Position numbers and translations under genes: made by a program | Origin: Paramoeba atlantica | Taxonomy: Eukaryota; Discosea | Direction: 5' to 3' | DNA length: 64,000 bases | Assembly (NCBI GenBank): GCA_977017575.1 | Contig: CDRNVI010000002.1 | Span: 62,001 to 126,000 of the forward strand | Shown: positions 8,170 through 19,399 of the stretch, in pieces | Layout of the letters: every line of letters begins with the position of its first letter | How positions within the stretch are numbered: position 1 is the stretch's first letter | Notes under the pieces: model-generated | What the model was told of the DNA's origin: nothing | Databases searched by the model: none | The model's input: only the letters and a program-made list of their open reading frames with translations

Positions 8170-11100
8170 TCACACACGGCCATTGTCCGTAGGGATTCTG
8201 CTTTCATCTGTGAACACTCGGATGTGCTTCGCTATATTTGTCATTTCCGTTTTCAAAACATCTACGGGACAGGAATGTTGGTAGGCTATCGCCAACACAT
8301 GCTCCATTTTATCCATCAAATGAATATAAAGAAGGCGAGGAATGGCATCCTCGTTAACACCAAGCCATCCTAGCACGGTGCGTATGTGAAAGGTCGCATC
8401 CCCCACAACACGTATTTCGGGGACAAAATGAGTTTCGACACTAGCATGAAATGATCTGATATCTTCTAGCTCACGAAAAATTGAGCCGCTTTCTCCGCTT
8501 GACTCAATATTGTTCCATTTTTGACGTTGCGTAAAACTTCTAACCGTTCGGTTAATAACTTCGAAATCCACTACATGTGGTGAGCCATGCCAAGGCTCGT
8601 GACTCAAAAATTTGAAAATAAAACGCACGTCTGGGGAACCTGTGATTTGTGATGTGCTCATTTCGAATTGATTCTGTCCCGATGCTCCAATAATTGAAGA
8701 TACTTTTCGGTCTTGTGATTTGCGAAAGATATCCCAACTGTGTATTGTCAATTCAAGTATCTTTCTAGATATGTTTTTGTCGACACACTGTGCGTATTGC
8801 GCAGTTAGCCCACGCGAAGTCCATAACAAGGCGGCCGAGTCGTAACCTTGCGATAGTTCTCCGAGCGTTAGAACAACGTCCCTGAGTGAGAATTTCAATT
8901 GGCCTATTGGCAAGAAGGAACGACAAAGCATATGCGGTATATTTTGTAGAGCAATAGTTTGTTCTGCAGACAAGGCATTTTTTGTTGACGTGTTATGTGT
9001 GTAACCTTCAAGTTTCTGATACGCTTTGCGCTTTTCCGAAGACATACTTTTACGCACCTCGACTGCTAGACGTACAAGGGCTTGTTCTATATCAGGACTT
9101 ACTGACAAGTGGGTGCGGTCTGTCATTGCATCAACAAATACATGGTGGTGACATGTAGACCCGCGTATGTTTTCGTCATAAAAACGAAATCCGGCTCCGG
9201 TAATATCTGCACTAAAAAGGTCTCGAACGTGCCGTTCGCGCAAAGTAAATCGTACTTGAGGCACAGTCAGATATGTCTGAAACGATGGTAATTCTTGATG
9301 ACCATCTGGATAATGCTTCGTATATCTGGCTCCAATACCTTGCTGGGTTGTCAGACTGCCCGTAAGTAGACCTTCGCATTTAGAGCTGAAATCCGAAGAT
9401 TGTATTTCAAAAATAGTGAGGAGACTCGTTCCAGATTCGGGTAGACAAGTTTGGGACATTGAACCTACTAATCGCGATACAGTAAGATCGTACTTGTTCA
9501 TAGGGCTCAGATCAACGTGAATTTTGGCCGTTTCTAGTTGCCCAACCAGTGTTATAAACTTATAAAATTGCTTTCGTGGTGGATTTACTTTTATGTGCTC
9601 TGTGTTATTAACCGTCGGAAGTTCCGTTATCTGCTGAGAGCTGGATAGAGTGATGGCTTCCTGTTTTTTCGCTATCCATACCTTGATGAAGGTGTACCAC
9701 TGAGATATATGAGTGCAGCGACAAATGATCTCTGGTTTCTTGGTTCCATGTTCCATTGCACCAAAACTAATTCTTAATGAATTCGTCCTTGGACTGGCTT
9801 CAACAACAAAAATTGGCACACTGATTTCAAGAAATTTAATTTCCATTCGTGCTTGAACTTCAACGCGAACCTTTTGCAATAGTAGCGTTACGTGCGTCGC
9901 CTTTCTACTAAGTGAATTGTGCTTCGCAATAAATGCATTAATGTAACCATCTTCTTCAATAAAGAAATTTAACGATGATGTCAGCGATGAGAGCGAGGGG
10001 CCGATCAGGGATACGCGAAACGGTACACTCCGGAAACTTGCCTGCCATATAGATGACTTTTTTGTTTGGAGATTTGAGTCAGAAGGTGAGAGCGCAACAT
10101 TAGACTCTTTATTTACATTTAATATTCTTGCTATCCGCGTCTTAAGAAAAGCAGTCGGAATAGGAATCATATCTTCTTTTTCTGTAATTTTCTGGATATT
10201 AATGAGGGATTGAATGCGCTTTTCCATTGCTTTCGACCAATCTCGCGAAAACGTATCATATTGTTCGAAGAAGTACATTACATTGGGAGAAATCTCCATG
10301 TTTTCTGGAAAGAACTCTACGTGCAGCTTCCCAAATGAGTCAATAGCTGCGTTGGAGCTATATGTGCACGTATAATTCGAAAGCGCGCAAATTTTGGGAA
10401 GAGGTAAAGTGACCAATGAAGCCATCTCTTGAGCCTGATTAGGCCTGTATATCCGATTTGTCATTGAAATGTCGATGAAGGGTTGATATGCATTCTTCTC
10501 CGTATCGGGAAATCGAGTCGACCAGTCAGCTTCTGAATGATGTCGCGAAACACCAGTTGCTAATCTCAGGCTCCCACCTTCCATTTCAAGAAGAAAATTT
10601 AAAGATTGCAATATTTTTTTTGTATTGCTTCTTGCCTTCTCTTCATCGGGAAGTGCGCCCAAAATAGAACAAACGTCCTTCATGCAAAGAATAATCATAG
10701 GATCTATAGTTGCAAGTGGGCCGTCGATAAGCATTTGTACATCAGCACTTACTTCTTTGGAAGACATGCATAGTTCCAAACTGACCTCACTACGTGGAAC
10801 GCATATCCCGTTGGATGTCTTTCGACATTCTGCAGCTGTGGGACTCTCGAAATAGCCACTTCCCCCAATAATTTTTTGTTTTTTGAGAATGTTTAACCAC
10901 GAACTTTTATTTTCCGGACGAACGCCTTGATGCACGTAAAGCGTCAAAGTTTCAACAACGCCTTCTGCTCTGATGATGCGAAGAGGATCTTTCTGAGATT
11001 GATCAATTTGTATTTGTAGCTCCAAGGCATCCCAATATACTTTGATCGCATAAAGAGGGATACACTGCTCTTGTACAATAACCATGGACTCTAGTGCAGT

Positions 11101-14100
11101 ATTGATGGGGAAGGAATTTTTTAGATCTACAGCTTCAGATAGTGAAACAGCACAGAAACGATCACCTGCGGGCACAAGCAATGCAAAACTTCGTATTGTT
11201 ACACTGCTAGTAGCGAAATAGCTCTTAGTGCCTTTCTTCGAACTTTCCATATCGTCAAACTTTGAGCCAAAACCAACAGTGTTGTAGACAGCGCTGCTTT
11301 GAAGTTTCTTTTTCGCAACTTCCGTCTGATCTGTTATCTCCTTCTCTACGGAATGCCATTCTTCCTTGTATTCCTTGGCGATTTCAATGATTCTCGAGAC
11401 CGCGCCAAGTCTCATCATTATGTCTAGATTGGGACAATCGTATTCCATAAGAGAAGCAGCGTAGTTGTGTTCTCTAGACGACGCGGAAGTCTTTAAACGG
11501 GACGCATGAAGCTCTTCACGCGTTGTTGTACTGTCATCTTCATCGAGTTTCGTGTTTTTAGAAGGTGGATTATAATTTCGCACACAAAGACAAGTATACA
11601 CGTACGCCCATGTAAAACGAACGTCGGAAAGGGTTGACCTTGAAACAGGTACATTCGTCTCTGAAAACACCGTTTTCTCAGAACGTGTTGACAACGGATG
11701 ACTACTTTGGCTTGCTAGCTCATGAGAGAGATAGTCTTTTACGAACAATTCGATCTTAGGTAAGTTGATTTGCCATCGAAGACCATCGGAACGCCCATGT
11801 GAGAGCATATTCACCCGTATTTCCGAAACACTACAGGTTGCCTTACATATTTGGGATAGTACCGATAAATGTACCCCCATTAAGTGTATGACAGCAGTAC
11901 CGTTGTATGATGAAATTACCTCCGTTGATAATGTTGCCTCTGTCAGTTCATAAGTTCTCTTAGACGACACAAACTCAACCAAATCAGTTACAGTCTTACG
12001 ATAGAAGCCTAGGCAGCTTGCAAACAGGTCTCGTGATATCTCCGCTTCCAACCTTTGTACAAGCACAAACATCTTTGGTGCACTTGAGAGATATTGCTGT
12101 ACTTTGAACAGGTGAACCGTTGGTAGTAACACAGTACGATCCATTGAGCTTAAACGGGGGTCTGTGATGTGCAACTGAAAATGACGGCCGTGTGATATAC
12201 TCTGATACATGCTTATCCTTGAAACGTTGCAATTTATCACTAAATCGGGAAGAATTGTTGCACGGAATCCAAGTTTCGGAAGATCTAAAGTCCATATGCT
12301 CACTTTAGTTTCCGTTCTATTGGCTTGTAATCTTGAGTCATTATGTTTTCTCGAAGTTGCGTCGCTCCAAATTCTAATGAAGTCTTGCATTTGAGGAACA
12401 GCGGTATCCATTGTATTTAGTCTGTGTGGTAGGTCAAGATACATAGATTTCCATGAACAGTGCACAGACTGATTAGGATAAAACTCACTGTTTGCAACAA
12501 AACCTCTGATATTGCAACTCAATACTACGGATTCCGATCCTTCTAAATTTTTAAGTTTTTCAAGCAACCCCAGTGAAGCCATGTACTCTATTTTCATTTC
12601 AGTCACATCGATTAGAAATTCTTTTGTAAATTCGCCGAAGTGTGGAGCACCGAGAATAGGATTAGAAGCGTAGCAGAAATTCAAGACGGGTGAAGTCAAT
12701 CGGACATAATTCCTTTGTGCCTGACGCACATCGACGGTGGCGTTGGAAACCCGAATTTGGATGTGCAACGTTGCGTTGGAGATTGTATTGGATTCATTGA
12801 TATTGGTTTTTGAGGGAGAGTCCGGAAAATTCAGTTCATGTGCGAAAGAGGGTAAGAGTGCCCCTTCCAAGCTCGATACGATAAGCACGCAAGCCATTCT
12901 CCCTCTCTGAATCTCTCTCGATATACAACCTTTCAAGGATGATACGATGCAATGCGAAGGAATATCATCCCCCGACTCTAGCAATGAGAAACGGTGCGAA
13001 TAGGAAAATCGTCCTAGATGCAGTTTCATTTCAAAATCAATTTCTCTGTCCTCACTATAGGAAATTGCTTTGTCACCATTATTTGATTTCCTTAACTCAT
13101 CCGCGCCTCTAGAACCCGATTTCCCCCATTTCTTAAATTCAAGTGGTAGGAGTGACAACGAAGACGTGAAGTTTAACCAAGACCCATACAAAGCCTCAAA
13201 AGAACCCTTCGATGACTGTACGTCTACTTCGGCTATATGAATCCAAAATGGGAAACGGTCGGAGAATAATTCAGAATCTCGCTCCTTGTATTGCTTCGCG
13301 CGAAAAGAAGCCGGAGTAATGGATGCACGAAAAAGAATGTTTCGTCGATCAAAAGATATATTTGCTGAGTCTGCCGAACAGACATTCCTTAAAGCATGTA
13401 CGTACCTCGCCAAAAAAAGTATATTTTCTGATCTAACGCTTAATGTTTTTTGCTGGGGAAGTGATGTATACTGAGATTTTGCAGGATTTTCCTCGCAGAA
13501 TAATGCGTGAATAGAATTCATTTGAAATTCCAGGTTTATCCAAGTTGAATCTGGCCCTATATGATGCTTAGCAGATGTATGCGGTAAAATAAGACGGCAT
13601 CTAATTTCCGGTACCGTGATGCTAAGAAGACGAATATAGTTATAAAGCCAATTCATCCTTTTTTTCACGCTGAATGCCTTTCCCGTTACGTCTGATTGGT
13701 TGACACCAGATTGATCTGAAGTAGAGGAACAACCAGCCCTTGTCTTTTCTTTTGCGAAATATTGAGCCACCAAGAGAAGCGCTTGTACTAAAACTGTTGG
13801 AAGAAACGAAAAATCAACTCTTTCCGTAAAATGAATATGCCAATGATAAGTTGAAGTTTTCTTCCGACTTCTTCTTTCGTTGTCCACAGTGATGAGTCGC
13901 GGAAACACTGATCTACCCTGACTTAATCCTCTCTCATTTTCCGTCTCTGGTACATATGAAGGTACCAAGAATTTTTTGAAGGTGGTGTGTGGCACAGGGG
14001 AAAGGCTGCCCAAAAACATGCTTTGCTTTGGAAGTGTGGCAGCGTAACGAAGAGCATTGAAAGATGAGGTTCCGACACGTTTCTCGAAAATTGGAAAATT

Positions 14101-17100
14101 AGCGACGTAGAATTCGTCGTTCTGTTGAGGTATCTCTTTAGAAGTGTGATAATGCTGAGAGTCGTTTCTTTCGCATACATTATCAGTAGGGAACACTCTT
14201 CGTAACGAAATGCTGCTTTCGAAAGCTGAAGAATGGAAACGAAGATCCTGAGCGAACGTTTTTAAATCTTTTGGGCTTAATGACTCACTTAAAGGTACTT
14301 GATCGAAGTAAAAACCATTCATATCATTCGTATGTAAGCGACTGGTTGCAATAAAAGAACGCTGTTTCAAATACTGGTCGCGAACGAAACCTTCACCAGC
14401 CCCGTAGCAAGTCGTCCTTCGCAGGAAAAAAGATATTCGTGCGCACCAGGCCTCCACGTATTGATCATTCGATAAACTGAAATCTGCATGCCTATGAGAA
14501 GTAGCAAACATATGCTGTGACACCAAAGGGGCATCTATAGTCCACCTATGATTTGCATTCCCGTCATGAAGACTTGATGACGTATAATGAATTCCTTTCG
14601 GAAATTTACAAACGTAGTGCACGGATTCGTCATTGACATAGTATAATTCGACATTAGATCTTCGAATTTGAACGTGCACAGCCCGGTGACACATTCTACA
14701 AGCTTCATTCGCGGCTTCAGATTTCTTGGAATACCACTCGAGAAATGAGGAAATAGTACCTAAATCATCGACACCATATGCGTCTGAGTCTTTTAGTGTA
14801 ACATCAGGAAATTTATTCGGAACCAAAGGTTTTCTTCTAGACAAGACAGGACTATCAAACTGTGATTCTGCGGAAGGCTGTGAATAAAATGCCATAGTGT
14901 CAGATTCGTAGTCAAAAGAATAGTAGAGCTCAGAAACGCGCATCAGGTCATGTACTACTTGCAAGCTCATATTACACTCTAAGTCGTCAATGCTCAAATC
15001 GCTACGTGAATGATAAGTCAAGGCAAGAGGAAATGGTCCCTTGTAGGCTGAAAAAGAAAGAGATAATCCACTGAGAACTATACAGTCACTAATACGTTGC
15101 TGCTCTTGAGATTGTGCAACGCTAATAATAACGGGAGAAAGCGTTACTGTATGCTCAGCCAATCCATTCGTCGTCTGCATTGTGTACGATGCTAACATTA
15201 CACGGAGCTGTATATATCCAGGGGTTTCGGTAGATTCGGCGAAACGCAATAAACTTTCTTTAAAATTGAGCGTCAACTGGAACTCTAGATCATTATTCCG
15301 TATTTCATTGCGAACCATAAAGCAGCGCAATTGTGACTTGATATTTTTTCCAGATTCTCGATGAAGAAAGAACTTGCAAGTAGATGATGTCAAAAAAGAA
15401 CTTTCCTCACCTATATAATTGTTAAAGACATGCACAAGAAGTCGAACGTAGCGCGGTTCCAGCGTAGCCTCCAAAGTGTCGAAATAAAGCTGTATACGGC
15501 ACATATTGCTTCTTGCAGACGGTCCCGAAGTGGAATTCGTAGATTGAGATTCGTGCCTTTCAAGGAGGTGCAAGCGACTCAATGAAAATACGGAATAACC
15601 AACCTCAATCTGCAGTGTGTCTAGCGAACAAAAAACGCATCCTATACTTGCATCCTCTGGAATCATTGCGCGTACTTGGATTCCATGTAAACCAACATTC
15701 CACATACTTTGTTGTTCATTTTCTTGAAAAATACAATAATATTCAGACGGCAAACGTAAACGTATGTCAGCGCATCCGATGAGAACCATCAAATAAGCAT
15801 TTGAACTTGCGCAGCAATGATCAACAGAGCGTAGAACATTGTGCTCATTCGCGATCAGATAAACCTTAATTTCTTCGACGAATATTTCAAGATTCGTGAC
15901 GCTAGGCACAAATTCAGAAAAATGATATCGTTCATTCCAGTAATGTTCCTGAAAATTTTCTGCGAAATGGATTGAGCGTCCGTATAGCAAGTCTGCGATT
16001 AAATCATGAAAAAAATAGACAAAGTCTTGCTCATACCATGCTTCAGCGTGCCTAGCTTCGATGATAAGATTACGAAGGTGTTTTGTGTCGTGACGATTCG
16101 CAATCAAAGAATCAAAATGAAGAAGAAAGTGAGGACAACGAAGTAAGAGACTGTCATTCATAGAAGTAATGATGTGCACATTATGCAATTCGACGTAAAA
16201 CTCGGATAACTCTTGCAAAGTTTTAGGATTCAGAAGAAGCGGATGTTGTACTAAAAAATGAGATCCCTTGTCAAAGCGGAGACTTACAAGACCGTTGCGC
16301 CCAGAATCCTCTATGCCGTATGGTAACTGGGGAGTGATATTCCTATGTTTAAAATGAAGTTCGACGAGGGTCTCTCGTACAAAATCAACAGATAATTCGA
16401 ATGTTCCGCTAGGTTGTACCTTACAGGATTCAGGTTGGTATATTGAACGAGGTAGATAGTCATCCGGAAAAAGATGTTTCACCAAAGCCTTGCGACAAAC
16501 TTCAGAAAGCGTGCTGAGGGTAACTTTCCGAGCATCAATTTCAAGTTCTAATCCCTTCTTCGGAAGTTGCTCTACCGAACCAACTTTCGAAATGCTGCTA
16601 TTCATTCCACATTCATCCCAGTAATATACAACGTGAAGAGAAGAGCATGTGTTATTTTCAAGAATCGTATGGAATGCACCTGTCGACCGCTTGGAATCGT
16701 ACCGAAGCACTTCTCCTTTGTCTCCTGAAAGCATGAGTTGCGCAGCTCCAAAAAGACTGTTGCGAGGGTCTCTAAATTGCTTCTTAACATTTTCCTGAGG
16801 AATACCTCCAGAAGCCTCCTCCTGAGACACTCCTTGATCACATGGTACCCACTGCAATCCTGTATGTCTTAATGTAAGATCAAGAACACTACGGTATTTG
16901 CTTGACAAGCATGGACTTCGGACATGGAAAAACATGCCAATGCTATGTGAAAATGAAAGATGAAGAAAGTACGGTACTCCAGGCGTGCAGCAACCTGCGG
17001 AAATAGTGCCAGTACGGATATCAAAGCTCACATAGTGAAGAAATTTCATGAACCTTTCGAAAAAAGAAAGTGGTCTGTGCTCGTGCGATCCGCTAGCTGA

Positions 17101-17766
17101 AATCGGAAGATCAGAGCTACATGAATGATCGGGTACCTTTATAGCTATTTCTGGATCCTTTGCTTTAATTAATTCGGCAAGAGTCTTGTATTTGGACGTC
17201 GAATTATACCAAACCAAGCTGAAACCATTCATATGGAGACGCAGTCGGCCGATGTTTTCTTTTACGAGTAGATTGCGCTTCTGTACGCGGAAGGTTTCAA
17301 TCTTGCCTTCGTGTTGCACTTTAATTTTAGATTCTACGGAAACTTTTATATCTTCCGTCAGACAACCTTCCACATTGCTACCCTTAGTGTTTTGGAATCG
17401 GATTCTCTGTCCCCGCTTAAGCAATTCCTGATCTCGGACTTTACGATAATGTTGACCCCCAGAATTGCCCCAAAACGCGACGCTAAAGTACGTATCAACT
17501 ATCCGCAGACTGAGATCAGAATTAACATAACGAACGTCTTTTAGTAATATTCGACATCGCAGTGGTGCTACGGTAATAGAACCAATGCGTAGGTATTCGT
17601 CACGCGAGCACACGAAACGATTTAAAAACTTTTCTAATGTGAACGCTGCAAACGATGCGGTGTACAACGTATAAAATGTAAGCGAAAGAAAGATGAACGC
17701 GCAGGCGAATATGTAATTTAGAGAACCGTCGGTAAGCCAGTTGGAATCTTCTAATCCCATGGGCAT
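8170..17766 (-). CDS. Bridge-like lipid transfer protein, Csf1/Tweek (BLTP1) family
   Basis: An uninterrupted frame of 3,198 codons. The N-terminus has one membrane segment (about 14-40), then a stretch with LEKFLNRF, LRIGSITVAPLRCRILLKDV and YVNSDLSLRIVDTYFSVAFW. This matches the start of yeast Csf1 and animal Tweek/BLTP1 (an IGS-F/V-SPL-GKI-x-K-x-V ... D-YS-RVVD pattern). The rest is long, low-similarity beta-rich sequence, as expected for the hydrophobic-groove rod that carries bulk phospholipid between membranes at contact sites. Yeast Csf1 is slightly shorter; animal BLTP1 is much longer. VPS13 was considered, but the N-terminal anchor and motif fit Csf1. ATG 17766 or 17760 could be the start. 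A single exon this long is notable. Confidence 0.75.
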   Translation of the reverse strand: MPMGLEDSNWLTDGSLNYIFACAFIFLSLTFYTLYTASFAAFTLEKFLNRFVCSRDEYLRIGSITVAPLRCRILLKDVRYVNSDLSLRIVDTYFSVAFWGNSGGQHYRKVRDQELLKRGQRIRFQNTKGSNVEGCLTEDIKVSVESKIKVQHEGKIETFRVQKRNLLVKENIGRLRLHMNGFSLVWYNSTSKYKTLAELIKAKDPEIAIKVPDHSCSSDLPISASGSHEHRPLSFFERFMKFLHYVSFDIRTGTISAGCCTPGVPYFLHLSFSHSIGMFFHVRSPCLSSKYRSVLDLTLRHTGLQWVPCDQGVSQEEASGGIPQENVKKQFRDPRNSLFGAAQLMLSGDKGEVLRYDSKRSTGAFHTILENNTCSSLHVVYYWDECGMNSSISKVGSVEQLPKKGLELEIDARKVTLSTLSEVCRKALVKHLFPDDYLPRSIYQPESCKVQPSGTFELSVDFVRETLVELHFKHRNITPQLPYGIEDSGRNGLVSLRFDKGSHFLVQHPLLLNPKTLQELSEFYVELHNVHIITSMNDSLLLRCPHFLLHFDSLIANRHDTKHLRNLIIEARHAEAWYEQDFVYFFHDLIADLLYGRSIHFAENFQEHYWNERYHFSEFVPSVTNLEIFVEEIKVYLIANEHNVLRSVDHCCASSNAYLMVLIGCADIRLRLPSEYYCIFQENEQQSMWNVGLHGIQVRAMIPEDASIGCVFCSLDTLQIEVGYSVFSLSRLHLLERHESQSTNSTSGPSARSNMCRIQLYFDTLEATLEPRYVRLLVHVFNNYIGEESSFLTSSTCKFFLHRESGKNIKSQLRCFMVRNEIRNNDLEFQLTLNFKESLLRFAESTETPGYIQLRVMLASYTMQTTNGLAEHTVTLSPVIISVAQSQEQQRISDCIVLSGLSLSFSAYKGPFPLALTYHSRSDLSIDDLECNMSLQVVHDLMRVSELYYSFDYESDTMAFYSQPSAESQFDSPVLSRRKPLVPNKFPDVTLKDSDAYGVDDLGTISSFLEWYSKKSEAANEACRMCHRAVHVQIRRSNVELYYVNDESVHYVCKFPKGIHYTSSSLHDGNANHRWTIDAPLVSQHMFATSHRHADFSLSNDQYVEAWCARISFFLRRTTCYGAGEGFVRDQYLKQRSFIATSRLHTNDMNGFYFDQVPLSESLSPKDLKTFAQDLRFHSSAFESSISLRRVFPTDNVCERNDSQHYHTSKEIPQQNDEFYVANFPIFEKRVGTSSFNALRYAATLPKQSMFLGSLSPVPHTTFKKFLVPSYVPETENERGLSQGRSVFPRLITVDNERRSRKKTSTYHWHIHFTERVDFSFLPTVLVQALLLVAQYFAKEKTRAGCSSTSDQSGVNQSDVTGKAFSVKKRMNWLYNYIRLLSITVPEIRCRLILPHTSAKHHIGPDSTWINLEFQMNSIHALFCEENPAKSQYTSLPQQKTLSVRSENILFLARYVHALRNVCSADSANISFDRRNILFRASITPASFRAKQYKERDSELFSDRFPFWIHIAEVDVQSSKGSFEALYGSWLNFTSSLSLLPLEFKKWGKSGSRGADELRKSNNGDKAISYSEDREIDFEMKLHLGRFSYSHRFSLLESGDDIPSHCIVSSLKGCISREIQRGRMACVLIVSSLEGALLPSFAHELNFPDSPSKTNINESNTISNATLHIQIRVSNATVDVRQAQRNYVRLTSPVLNFCYASNPILGAPHFGEFTKEFLIDVTEMKIEYMASLGLLEKLKNLEGSESVVLSCNIRGFVANSEFYPNQSVHCSWKSMYLDLPHRLNTMDTAVPQMQDFIRIWSDATSRKHNDSRLQANRTETKVSIWTLDLPKLGFRATILPDLVINCNVSRISMYQSISHGRHFQLHITDPRLSSMDRTVLLPTVHLFKVQQYLSSAPKMFVLVQRLEAEISRDLFASCLGFYRKTVTDLVEFVSSKRTYELTEATLSTEVISSYNGTAVIHLMGVHLSVLSQICKATCSVSEIRVNMLSHGRSDGLRWQINLPKIELFVKDYLSHELASQSSHPLSTRSEKTVFSETNVPVSRSTLSDVRFTWAYVYTCLCVRNYNPPSKNTKLDEDDSTTTREELHASRLKTSASSREHNYAASLMEYDCPNLDIMMRLGAVSRIIEIAKEYKEEWHSVEKEITDQTEVAKKKLQSSAVYNTVGFGSKFDDMESSKKGTKSYFATSSVTIRSFALLVPAGDRFCAVSLSEAVDLKNSFPINTALESMVIVQEQCIPLYAIKVYWDALELQIQIDQSQKDPLRIIRAEGVVETLTLYVHQGVRPENKSSWLNILKKQKIIGGSGYFESPTAAECRKTSNGICVPRSEVSLELCMSSKEVSADVQMLIDGPLATIDPMIILCMKDVCSILGALPDEEKARSNTKKILQSLNFLLEMEGGSLRLATGVSRHHSEADWSTRFPDTEKNAYQPFIDISMTNRIYRPNQAQEMASLVTLPLPKICALSNYTCTYSSNAAIDSFGKLHVEFFPENMEISPNVMYFFEQYDTFSRDWSKAMEKRIQSLINIQKITEKEDMIPIPTAFLKTRIARILNVNKESNVALSPSDSNLQTKKSSIWQASFRSVPFRVSLIGPSLSSLTSSLNFFIEEDGYINAFIAKHNSLSRKATHVTLLLQKVRVEVQARMEIKFLEISVPIFVVEASPRTNSLRISFGAMEHGTKKPEIICRCTHISQWYTFIKVWIAKKQEAITLSSSQQITELPTVNNTEHIKVNPPRKQFYKFITLVGQLETAKIHVDLSPMNKYDLTVSRLVGSMSQTCLPESGTSLLTIFEIQSSDFSSKCEGLLTGSLTTQQGIGARYTKHYPDGHQELPSFQTYLTVPQVRFTLRERHVRDLFSADITGAGFRFYDENIRGSTCHHHVFVDAMTDRTHLSVSPDIEQALVRLAVEVRKSMSSEKRKAYQKLEGYTHNTSTKNALSAEQTIALQNIPHMLCRSFLPIGQLKFSLRDVVLTLGELSQGYDSAALLWTSRGLTAQYAQCVDKNISRKILELTIHSWDIFRKSQDRKVSSIIGASGQNQFEMSTSQITGSPDVRFIFKFLSHEPWHGSPHVVDFEVINRTVRSFTQRQKWNNIESSGESGSIFRELEDIRSFHASVETHFVPEIRVVGDATFHIRTVLGWLGVNEDAIPRLLYIHLMDKMEHVLAIAYQHSCPVDVLKTEMTNIAKHIRVFTDESRIPTDNGRV

Positions 17767-18369
17767 TCAAAATTCTGCAAATACGTGTGTGCAAAAAAGA
17801 TTCAGCTCCACATAAGACGAATAGTTTCTGAACAGAATTCGACGGAGACCATTGTTACCATAAAAAGCAAGAAATAATTCTCTAGAATTTAAAATTTGAA
17901 TAAACGAAGACGAAAACACAAATCAATTTCATGTATACAACTGTGAACAGTGTAGCTGTTAACTAATGCAAGGCCCTTTCACATAAGGATGTACTTTGAC
18001 GTGAGTCTATGATGTTTTTTAATCTTCGATTACAATCGATTAACCATCGATTACATGAGAAAGAAAAAAGTAGTAAGCGCAGCAAGAAGATTCTATAACA
18101 TACATACATGCAACAAAAACCAATATTCGATCCATAAAAAAAGTACTTTGCGCAAAAGAGTCCAGTGATTCAAAAAACAAGACTTGAATAATTTTCTAAA
18201 AATCTCCTTTCTGGAAATGAACTATGCAGTGCCAAGTATCAAAAACACGGTCGTAGCAAGAAATGATATGAGGAATCGTGGCCCTGTACCAACAAAGAAA
18301 AAACAAACTCGCTCAAGACAAATGATCGACTTTAAACTAGATAATTTAATTTAAAGAATAGATTCGAAA
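17767..18369. other. Intergenic spacer with TCGATTA repeats
   Basis: Three copies of TCGATTA occur at 18026-18053, creating overlapping ATCGAT palindromes. No gene is supported in this AT-rich spacer. Confidence 0.4.
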
Positions 18370-19227
18370 TCAGACAGCTGAAAAATTTAGTTGCTTAATT
18401 TCAACCACAGATTTTCCACAACCTGTGCAAGTTAGAACCTGAAGAGACTCATAAGCGTCTGCAATATTGTTTTGTATATTTTCCTCGTTATGATCTATAA
18501 AGAGAATCTCTTTCCTTTTCGCTGCAATTTTCTCACGTAATGAATTTCTAATACCTGTAAGCTCCTCATATTGCGCATTTTCAAAGCCATCGCGGTCAAA
18601 GGATGCCTCTTGTTCAACAAAAAGTTTCTTTTCAAGTTCCGAAAAAGTCAAAAAAGGGGAAGCTTGGTCCTCTGACAAAGGTTTCTGTAGATTTTTATCC
18701 AATGATACACCAGAGCTGATGTCATTTGAGTAGAATTCCGCTGAAAGGCTCAATTGAGACTCTATCATTTTAAGTTCATGCATCTTTCTTTGCAGTTCTT
18801 CTTTGTATTTGTCTGGTCGATAATCCTGTAGCATTTTTAGCATCGTAGTCTGAGTTTCCAAACCTGTCCGAATGCAAACGTCTTTTTGGACGCTATTTGA
18901 TACCTCCAGCTGCAATGATTTTTTTTCAAAATCCTTCTTTGGAAGTAGTACTAGAGATACGCTATTTCGAAGTTCATTGCAAGATTCTCGGCATTTTACT
19001 GCAAAGCTCTCAGACGGACAGCTCTCTAAATCAAGTTCATTGATACTGGCAAATAGAGCGCGCTTTCTTGCTGATAAAGTTTCTATCTGAGCTCTTAATT
19101 TGGAGTTCTCGTCCGTAAGTAAATTAAGACGACATGTCTCCCTCCTTAGCTTTTCTTGAGCCTCAGCCATAGAGACTTCGAATTCTCGGAGAACGGTGCA
19201 AGTATCTTCGTCAGCTTGTGCATGCAT
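18370..19227 (-). CDS. Coiled-coil protein of unknown function
   Basis: A 285-residue, largely coiled-coil protein: heptad-like Leu/Lys/Glu-rich helices at about 10-70, 130-165 and 200-265. It ends with a small Cys pair (LTCTGCGKSV) that could be half of a zinc knuckle. No membrane segment or signal. Just upstream of the ATG the coding strand reads TTTTACTATCTAG then AGGACT, a good splice-acceptor-like sequence eight bases before the start. Not recognised; a cytoskeletal, kinetochore or basal-body role is possible but unsupported. Confidence 0.6.
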   Translation of the reverse strand: MHAQADEDTCTVLREFEVSMAEAQEKLRRETCRLNLLTDENSKLRAQIETLSARKRALFASINELDLESCPSESFAVKCRESCNELRNSVSLVLLPKKDFEKKSLQLEVSNSVQKDVCIRTGLETQTTMLKMLQDYRPDKYKEELQRKMHELKMIESQLSLSAEFYSNDISSGVSLDKNLQKPLSEDQASPFLTFSELEKKLFVEQEASFDRDGFENAQYEELTGIRNSLREKIAAKRKEILFIDHNEENIQNNIADAYESLQVLTCTGCGKSVVEIKQLNFSAV

Positions 19228-19399
19228 AGTCCTCTAGATAGTAAAAGATAATACTTTCTAAACTATTTTATTAAAAAGCATTTTGTTTGCAAGAATATCC
19301 GATAGTTTAATGTACAACATGTAGAGAAAGCGTGTAAATATGGCAAAATATGCTATATTTATCTAGCATGCCATAAGTATCTAGTAAAGGATCTAAAGG

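Noticed and set aside
8170-17766. VPS13 annotation for the 3,198-residue protein
   Set aside because: VPS13 starts with a chorein domain and has no N-terminal membrane anchor; the anchor plus the IGS...VVD-type motif fits Csf1/BLTP1.
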